Source: Xestospongia bergquistia (taxonomy: Eukaryota > Porifera > Demospongiae > Haplosclerida > Petrosiidae). From it: a DNA stretch of 64,000 nucleotides. Shown here piece by piece: positions 57,069 through 64,000 of this stretch (positions within the stretch are counted from its first letter, which is position 1; every line of letters begins with the position of its first letter). Where the stretch lies: the NCBI GenBank assembly GCA_963965975.1, contig OZ014419.1:310001-374000 (forward strand), given 5' to 3'. The translations under genes were made by a program, and so were the position numbers. A model generated the notes under the pieces. The model had not been told where the DNA came from. It made no database searches and saw nothing but the letters and a program-made list of their open reading frames with translations.

Positions 57069-57175
57069 TTTCCCATTATTGTTTCTATCGCGTAACTTGC
57101 GTTTCGACGTTGCTACGTAAATTGACCAATCAGATTAAAATATTCACATGGAATGATAAATACAAAAACATTTGG
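57069..57175. promoter_or_regulatory. HCN promoter gap with CCAAT box
   Basis: 107-bp gap between the TAF6 stop and the HCN start; both genes run leftward. GACCAATCAG at about 57124-57133 is a CCAAT box (ATTGG on the gene strand). A half X-box (GTTGCTAC) is nearby but too imperfect to call. Confidence 0.4.
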
Positions 57176-59045
57176 CTATTTAGGTGTGCTAGGTTGACTG
57201 TTTGAGGACTGCATTTCTTGTAAAGTACTGACTACTGTTGATAGAGCACTTGAAGCTGGTTCAGTACTCAATTGACTTGCCAAAACAGCTTGAGCAACTG
57301 ATGGATTATTGACAACTGCAGAGAGAAGACTCACAGGAATTGTTGCCATAGGAGAACCCACACCAGAAGAATTTGACGAAGCTAGCTGGACCAAAGCAGC
57401 TGCCATTGTGGATGAAGAAATTGATACAGTGGTTCCTTTAGGCGTCTGGATTTTTCCAGTTGTGACTGGAGAACTTGGTAAGGAAAGAGGCGGTGGTTTT
57501 GTTTTTCCAAGTGGAGAAGCAAGAGGGCTGGTTGGTGACCTTGAAGAAGGATTAACAACCTTTTGTACACTTGCAACAGTTAAAGTTGGACGACCTAGTC
57601 TCAGAGATTTGACTTGACTGAACATGGCTGTACCTAGATACCCATACTCCTGTTGATATGTTTGTAGTGTATCTGTTGCCGGTCTACTCTGGACTAGACA
57701 CGGAGCACAATGCCTTTGAAGGAGTACTTGAAGCTTATTAGCAGCTATTTGTTCAATTACTTTTGTAGGTCCTGCCACTCCTACCTGTGCAGTTTTAATT
57801 AATTCTCCCTCTTGTTTTAATCGAGGAACAACACATGCTAAAACTGACTCTTGACCAAGCTCAGCAAAACCCATCATTGCTCCATAGTGTACAGCTAAAC
57901 CTTGAGTAGTGTTTCCAAGAGCTTGAGAGAAAATACGAGTGACTCTTGTCTGTATGTTATTTACAGAATTAGAGTATTTCTTGCAAATCAAAGCAACAAT
58001 TTTGGCAGCCAAATCTCGTACAGACCAATGGTCTTCTGACTCAGGTCTTTGACAGAGATAACGATTCATAAGACAAGAAAGAATTGATGGAATCAAGTCG
58101 TGAAGAAATTTCTCAACAGAAATGGAATTGTTATCTAAAAGAGCTTTCACCATTTTCAACAGATTTCTAAGTACAGTCAACTTTCGTTGAGCTATGTTAA
58201 CTTTAATCCCTTCATTAATGAAACAGATTAACTGTGGTAGAAGCTGATATAAGCCAGGATCACAAGACAGACTAGACAATGCCTCTTGTCGCTTGCTATC
58301 AGAGACACCTACACAAGTATCTGTCAGCTCCTTATAATAAAGCTGTTGCTCTAATGACAAAGTGTGTGCTTGTAAAGGTTTCAACTTAACCAAATCCCCA
58401 TTAGCATCATCCTTTTCTTTTTTTCTCTTCCGATCTAATCGTACCTCTTTTGATGCTAATATAACATCATGGTCACTCTGAGAAACAGCGGCAGCTTGCT
58501 CTTTTTGAGCTTCTAATGACATTGGAGGGACATTCTCTGGAATATCAGGCTGTGTCCCTTCTACAGTCAACCAATGACTACGTATAGTGACTTCACATGG
58601 AAGTTTGGGCAAAGGAGAGCTAACAATATCAACCAAATCTATTTCTTGGTCATCTGGGTAATAGAGGTCCTTCCCACCTCCACTAGAATGACGTAATGGA
58701 ATGTACTCTGTACATTCAAAACCATAAAGTGGCTCAATGTTCTTGGTCTTTAAAGCGTGGTCAATATCTGAACATAGAAGTTGACCTCTTTTGCCATGTC
58801 TCATAAATTTGAGTGCATTTTGAATTAGCTATAGAAAATACAAATTAAAATTAATTATTACAAATTGCATGGGGCATTCTCTACATTACTTCTTTCAATC
58901 TGAATTCCAGCTCTTCTGTTAATCTCTTGCAAACTTCCTCGTCTAAGCTAGCTATACCAATGGACTCTGCAATAACTTTAATAGACTCTACGGACAGCAA
59001 ATGTCTGTTGTCATTGCTCTCATCTACCTCCATTGATTCCTCCAT
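57176..59045 (-). CDS. TAF6: TFIID subunit TAF6
   Basis: Histone-fold subunit of TFIID (and SAGA-type complexes) that pairs with TAF9. Exons 59045-58890 and 58828-57176 give 602 residues. The H4-like histone fold spans residues about 15-85 (LLSVESIKVIAESIGI, LEFRLKEVIQNALKFMRHG, LLCSDIDHALKTKNIEPLYG). The TAF6 signature SSGGGKDLYYPDDQEIDLVD follows. The C-terminal HEAT domain begins LSLEQQLYYKELTDTCVG and includes HDLIPSILSCLMNRYLCQRP and HYGAMMGFAELG. The Ser/Thr/Pro-rich tail is typical. The first in-frame ATG with homology is 59045. It diverges from CFAP221 with 75 bp between starts. Confidence 0.96.
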
Positions 59046-59076
59046 CTTGGTAGTTCTAATTAATGCACACACTTCA

Positions 59077-59090
59077 GTTACTATGGCAAC
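59077..59090. promoter_or_regulatory. RFX X-box in TAF6/CFAP221 promoter
   Basis: GTTACTATGGCAAC differs at one position from the X-box GTTACCATGGCAAC. It lies 30 bp upstream of the CFAP221 ATG. CFAP221 is a ciliary gene, so the site is likely to be functional for it rather than for TAF6. Confidence 0.65.
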
Positions 59091-59120
59091 CTAACTGCAA
59101 CTGCAGTTTGCAGATGCAAA

Positions 59121-62100
59121 ATGAGTATAGATCTGGAGACGGTGCCTTTGGTCTCTACCAAAAATTTGGAAGGAGATATAGTATGTCTCAGAAGTTATGT
59201 GAAGACAGTGCCTAATCATTTATCAGAAACTAGTAAGTTTATCATAACATGATAGTATTGTCATCTTCTATATTGTAGGAATATTTACTACTGTCCAAGA
59301 GAACTCGTCAATAAAGACAAAGCCTCATGTGGTAAATTTTGAAGGCTATCATGTTGGTAAACTTCATCAGCAAACTCTTGTAAGAATAATTATAATGTTT
59401 ATTTTAGTTTACTTAAAATAATAATATTAATAAATTAATAATAGGGTAATAAAGGTAGACTTACTTACAGATATTGATAGTACCTAGTTAGTATCCATCA
59501 TTATCTAACGTCCATTTTCTCTCTTTCACACACACTCTCTCACTCAATCACTTTGAAGCATGTTTTAAATACCTCAGGAGATAATATCAGTGTTCATATT
59601 ATCCCTCCGACTACTGACCACTTTAAAATTCACTACAAGAAGGAGCGAAGTCAACTAGTACCTGGTCTAGGCTTTGATATCACAGTTCAATTCCGTCCAA
59701 CAGAATGGAAATATTATTATGATTGTGTTCGTATCCACTGCAAAGTAAGTTAAGTACATATATAGTACATGTATTTATATATACTAGTACATGTATTTAT
59801 ATATACTAGTACATGTATATTTACATGTACATTATTATTTCGTGAACATTTCAGGGCAATGAGAACCTCCTTGTACCCATTCATGCTTATCCAATAATGA
59901 ATATGGACACGTTCCCTCGTTCTGTCATCTTTTCTCCCACTCCTGTTGGGCAGTCTCAAATCCATACTATCTCCTTAAATTCCACAATACCAGTAGAGTT
60001 TGAATATCAACTGAGCTATGTACAAGAACATCCAGCTTTCACTGTATCACCAATGAAAGGTAATTGTACAATCATTCAACTATTATACTGAATGTGTGTA
60101 TTTTGAAGGTGTGGTACCAGCTAATAGTAAAACAGTCATCACAGTGAAATATTCTCCTACAGAGTTCTCTACAGCTATAATGAAATTACAAGTATAATAT
60201 TAAATGAATGACTTGAGTTGATTTTGTTGTCTAGTTGGAGATCTCTCAATTCAATTCTCAACCTATTATATGTACTTTCACAGGTAATTCTTTACCAGGC
60301 TTAGCACTGTAAGTTAATGTATAAGTGTGTGTAATGTGATTGGTTAGTATCCTCTATCAGTAAAAAATACAAAGATGGACTGACTAAAAGAATTACAAAA
60401 GAGAAGAAAGAGCATCCAAGAAAGACAGACATTAAAAGGAAAGTTGTGTTCAGAGGTGGTAGCAGCAAAACAAAACAACAAAATGGAAGAGAATATGAAG
60501 GCATTCACTTTCCCTCAGTTGTGGACACACCTAGTGCAGTGGCTAAAGTTTTGTCACAAAAAGCTGGTCACATGAAGGCTACTCAATTAAAAGAAGCTAG
60601 TTCACTTGCTGTCAGTGGTATCAGTAGTGGATCACATCAATTGAAAGAGGCTGTGTATTTGCAGAGAGTAAAAGAAGTGGAAGATGAAGAAAAAGCCAAC
60701 AGATTGAGATGGTATGTACCCGAATAAGTACTATATATTACAGCTGCTGTTCCTGTGCTAAATATAGGGTGAGACATGTAGGGTCTGATCTTATGAGTGT
60801 AGAAGAAAAGGAACAAATATTGAGGACTAGACATGATGCAGATAGGATCTATAAAGTAAGTGATTATGATATTGCTGTAGTTTTATTTGACCTTTTAGAG
60901 TAAATGTTATATCAGCACTGTTGAGGATGAAAGCAATCAACTGTACACTGATGTCAGTAAAAGAAAAACAAGAAGAAAAGTAAACCAGGTACGTATCAAC
61001 AATTCTTGTCATGTTGTTATAATAACACATTATTTTAGTTGCCTCAAGATGTTCCTAAATTTGATTTGCAGTCTAACAATTTATGGTTACAAAGACATAC
61101 AGCACTACAGAGATTTGTACAAGCTGCACGTAAAATTGTCATCCAATGTAGATGCCAAAAGAGATTGGAATTGTTACAAAGAGTTGTGCAAGAACTAAAG
61201 TCTGGAAAAGATTTGACAGACATAGGTAGATTGAGCAATAGTGTAATGTAATAGGTACACTCTCTGTAATGACAGGATTATTAAAGCAATCTACTGAGCC
61301 CAAACTAAGACTAGAAGACTTGTCTCTATCTCCATCTTTACTGTTGCCTTCTCTATTCCCTCGATATGTTGATAATACAAAGATTGCCGAGACAGTCAGT
61401 ATTTATATATAGTAATATTATTATATCATTGTTTGTTAGTTACCCAGACAATTAGTACCAGTACAACCAACTAAAGTCAATGTACACAATGACATACCTT
61501 TACTTGAACTAAAGGTATTATTAATACACTATGTTATATAGTGTTACAACATTTTAGGTTCCTCAAGAATACAAGTTATTAGGTTACACAACTTTTGTTG
61601 CACCTAATGATTACATTCCATCTGATGTTCACTGTCCTCTACGTACTGGTGCTGAGGTCTATTTTTCTAATAACTATAGTATTACCATTGATACTATTAT
61701 AGGATGAATATCAAGGATTAACCCCATTACCTGGTATGGAATTGTCCTACTTGTCATTCTCTGATAGGATAAATGAAGAGAAGAGTGACAATGTAGGACA
61801 GGATATATTATCGTTAGCTCCTCCACCTGCTCTATTTGATACAGTGTTAAAGCATCATTTATTTGTATGTCAATATTATGCAATACAACTTGAATAGTAA
61901 CCTGTGTCTTTATCAGAACCCCAGCCCTGATGTAATCTGCTCTTTACGACCTCTATTACCAAATTCTGAAGTAACTAGTGAACATCATTTGTTACCTTTA
62001 CCAACAGCTTCAGGAGCACCTCATCCTCAACCTAAGATTGATCGCCAAGTTAGAAAATAATTTATTTCATTTTGAACTCTCTCTTTTCTCAGGATGGTAT

Positions 62101-63205
62101 TCCTGGTGTGATGAAATGGAGGCAATTCCCTTCTCCATTTTTAGCATCAACTGAAGGACAGAAAACATTAACGTCAATATGGAGACCTTGTCTATCTGAT
62201 CCCTTCCCATCTGAACTCCTTCCTCACTTGCCACACCCAGAACAACAAGGACCACACCCTGATGATTTAGTGGATGAATGGTACATATAATACATGTATT
62301 ATACTATATTATCATTATTATATTGTAATAGTACATATATTATATACTACATTATAATTGTATTATATTATATTCTGATGACTAAAAAAAATTGCTGGCT
62401 TATCTTGTTCCTTAGAAAAATACATCAAACCTATTACATTATAGTACTTGTATTATACTACATTATTATTGTATTATATTATATAATACATGTATTATAC
62501 TACATTATTATTGTATTTTATTGTAATAATACATGTATTATACTATATTATAATTGTATTATATTGTAATGATACATGTATTATACTATATTATCATTAT
62601 ATTATAGTACATGTATTATACTACATTATCATTGTCTTATAGTACATGTATTATACTATATTATCATTGTATTATAGTACATGTATTATACTACATTATC
62701 ATTGTATTATAGTACATGTATTATACTATATTATCATTGTATTATAGTACATGTATTATACTACATTATCATTGTATTATAGTACATGTATTATACTACA
62801 TTATCATTGTATTATAGTACATGTATTATACTACATTATCATTGTATTTATAGTACATGTATTATACTACATTATCATTGTATTATAGTACATGTATTAT
62901 GCTACATTATCATTGTATTTATTATATTATATAGTATGGAGAATATAGCAGTACCTACAGATGACATGTTACAGTCCGAGTTTTATATACCAGATACATC
63001 TGATGTACCAATATGTTCTAGGTAATGACTGTGTATACATGTACATGTACCTTTACATGTACATGTACCTTTACATGTATGCTTTTATAGGAGACAACAT
63101 GAGATTGAGCTATGTTTGGAACAACAGAAACAACAAAATCAACTTGGTGCTCAACATCAACAAAAATATCATCATCTATTGTCATTACTTAATAATCAAT
63201 ATTAA
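59121..63205 (+). CDS. CFAP221: CFAP221 (PCDP1), ciliary central-pair protein
   Basis: Axonemal central-pair (C1d) protein. It starts MSIDLETVPLVSTKNLEG at 59121 and is split by many 45-60-nt introns. N-terminal ASH/MSP-like beta domains are visible (KPHVVNFEGYHVGKLHQQTL, VPGLGFDITVQFRPTEWKYY, FPRSVIFSPTPVGQSQIHTI, VKYSPTEF). A basic helical part follows (KKYKDGLTKRITKEKKEHPR), then an IQ-like stretch (LQRFVQAARKIVIQCRCQKR). The CFAP221 C-terminal region includes YKLLGYTTFVAPNDYIP and GMELSYLSFSDRINEEKS. The last two exons, after a 35-bp satellite intron, encode MENIAVPTDDMLQSEFYIPD and a glutamine-rich end with stop 63203-63205. The last exons are less certain. Confidence 0.88.
62283..62935. 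repeat. 35-bp satellite filling a CFAP221 intron
   Basis: Roughly 15-18 head-to-tail copies of a 35-bp unit with core TAGTACATGTATTATACTAC and ATTATCATTGTATTA. The left copies are diverged and contain a short unique interruption (about 62380-62430); the right copies are almost identical. Each unit repeats an acceptor-like ATTATAG|TACATG. The true acceptor (TATATAG|TATGG) is at the right edge. Confidence 0.92.
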
Positions 63206-63381
63206 ATTTATAACATCAATGTCCTGCACGTGTTCAGGTCGTGTTCATATTCCGTATATGAATCTGCATACTAAAACCACGTGGTGGTCTGTTTATCATC
63301 AGAGTGATCTGACCTCTGGTGGTGTTATATAAAAGTGTTAGTGAAGCCAAAGCCGGAAGATATCTGCCCTGCGAACTATAC
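63206..63381 (+). promoter_or_regulatory. ACLY promoter: two CACGTG E-boxes and a TATA box
   Basis: The 176-bp gap between CFAP221 and ACLY has CACGTG at 63227-63232 and 63278-63283 (inside palindromic CCACGTGG), 51 bp apart. TATATAAAA lies at 63326-63334, about 50 bp upstream of the ACLY ATG. This arrangement fits a TATA-driven gene with paired bHLH sites. SREBP, ChREBP-Mlx, USF or Myc are possible binders. Confidence 0.65.
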
Positions 63382-64000
63382 ATGGCAAAGGCTATTAGAG
63401 AAAGAGATAGCAAAGCTATTCTCTATAATTATCTGAATCAGCTGTTGGCTCAAGAAACGAGAAAAGGTTTCCAGTTACCCTCACTAAAATCAGTCACTGT
63501 GAGTGCTAATACTGACTTGGAGGAGCTCACTTTGAAACAACCATGGCTTGAAAAACAAGTACAAATTATTGTATAATATAATTTATTGATATTGTGTTTA
63601 GTCTTTAGTAGTAAAAACAGATCAGTTGATCAAAAGACGAGGAAAACTAGGTTTGATTGGGGTTAATAAATCTCTTGAAAGTGTACGAGATTGGCTGGGA
63701 GATTACATGGGCAAAGAGATCCAGATTGGTTCGGCTGTTGGCAAATTAAATACATTCATTATAGAACCTTATTTGATGCATGATCTAAAAGAGGAATTCT
63801 ATACTTGTATCTATGCCACAAGACAAGGAAATACTGTGTTATTTCATCCTGAGGGAGGAGTTGAAGTTGGTGATATTGACACTAAAGCATATAGTGTTAA
63901 TGTTGACATTGAGTCTACTCTTACTATTGAACAAGCTAAAGGAATAGTAGCAACTGCTCCAGAGAACACTCAACAGTAAGAACAATAAATATGTACATCA
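63382..64000 (+). CDS. ACLY: ATP-citrate lyase, 5' part (continues beyond window)
   Basis: Cytosolic enzyme that splits citrate to acetyl-CoA and oxaloacetate using ATP and CoA. First exon 63382-63558 (MAKAIRERDSKAILYNYLNQ), second exon 63602-63975, then a donor GTAAG at 63976; the rest is outside the window. The N-terminal citryl-CoA synthetase domain is clear: LVVKTDQLIKRRGKLGLIGV, EFYTCIYATRQGNTVLFHPE and GGVEVGDIDTKA. The ATG at 63382 aligns with human MSAKAISEQTGK. An upstream open stretch without ATG runs back to about 63319 and lies under the TATA box, so it is not coding. The citrate supplier SLC25A1 and CoA synthase COASY are in the same window. Confidence 0.95.

Overview
This is a nuclear window from a small, compact animal genome. 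It is AT-rich and holds 23 protein genes plus one tRNA in 64 kb. Most introns are about 45-60 nt, and gaps between genes are often 50-150 bp. The gene set (integrin beta, HECW-type E3 ligase, LRRK, HCN channel, CDK5, meckelin, CFAP221, BBIP1) is metazoan. Gene density, intron size and divergence from vertebrate homologs suggest an early-branching animal, most likely a sponge. That assignment is inference; no species is claimed.

Layout. 1-2.1 kb: 3' half of an integrin beta gene (+). 2.2-8.0 kb: TEX10/IPI1-like gene (-), whose 3' introns hold nearly all the non-coding repeats of the left end. 8.1-11.2 kb: FTSJ3/SPB1 (-), with tRNA-Gly(GCC) inside its first intron. 11.4-12.5 kb: ZNF622/REI1 (+). 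12.6-14.1 kb: membrane-anchored JmjC oxygenase (-). 14.1-14.7 kb: eL43/RPL37A (+). 14.8-16.3 kb: SLC25A1 citrate carrier (-). 16.6-17.7 kb: PSMC3IP/HOP2 (+). 17.8-23.9 kb: HECW E3 ligase (-). 24.0-24.4 kb: BBIP1 (+). 24.4-29.4 kb: POLR1B (-). 29.5-31.1 kb: CDK5 (+). 31.2-33.1 kb: COASY (-). 33.2-35.3 kb: ZNF277 (+). 35.6-37.5 kb: a tandem pair of related, unrecognised proteins, both starting with a myristoylation-type MGxxxS (-). 37.6-38.8 kb: GFOD (+). 39.0-48.4 kb: ANK-LRR-Roc-COR-kinase-WD40 LRRK (+). 48.5-52.5 kb: TMEM67/meckelin (-). 52.6-54.6 kb: HROB (+). 54.7-57.1 kb: HCN-type channel (-). 57.2-59.0 kb: TAF6 (-). 59.1-63.2 kb: CFAP221 (+). 63.4 kb to the end: ATP-citrate lyase 5' end (+).

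Themes. The left third is rich in large-subunit ribosome biogenesis (TEX10, FTSJ3, ZNF622, eL43), with POLR1B nearby. TEX10, the FTSJ3/ZNF622 pair and POLR1B each have a CACGTG E-box a few to a few tens of bases upstream of the start codon. A second theme is cilia (BBIP1, TMEM67, CFAP221). CFAP221 and one unknown MGxxxS gene have RFX X-box palindromes in their promoters. The citrate/acetyl-CoA route is represented by SLC25A1, ACLY and COASY, and homologous recombination by PSMC3IP and HROB.

Most unusual sequence features: two introns of only 28 and 30 nt in the integrin gene; a U12-type intron with AT-AA ends in CDK5; a tandemly duplicated 46-bp intron unit in CDK5 that places AG|GT at a possible recursive splice site; and the unknown MGxxxS gene pair. 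Gene models were built by hand from splice consensus, reading frame and remembered family motifs. Internal exon edges of the longest genes (HECW, POLR1B, LRRK, TMEM67, HCN) were not all checked.
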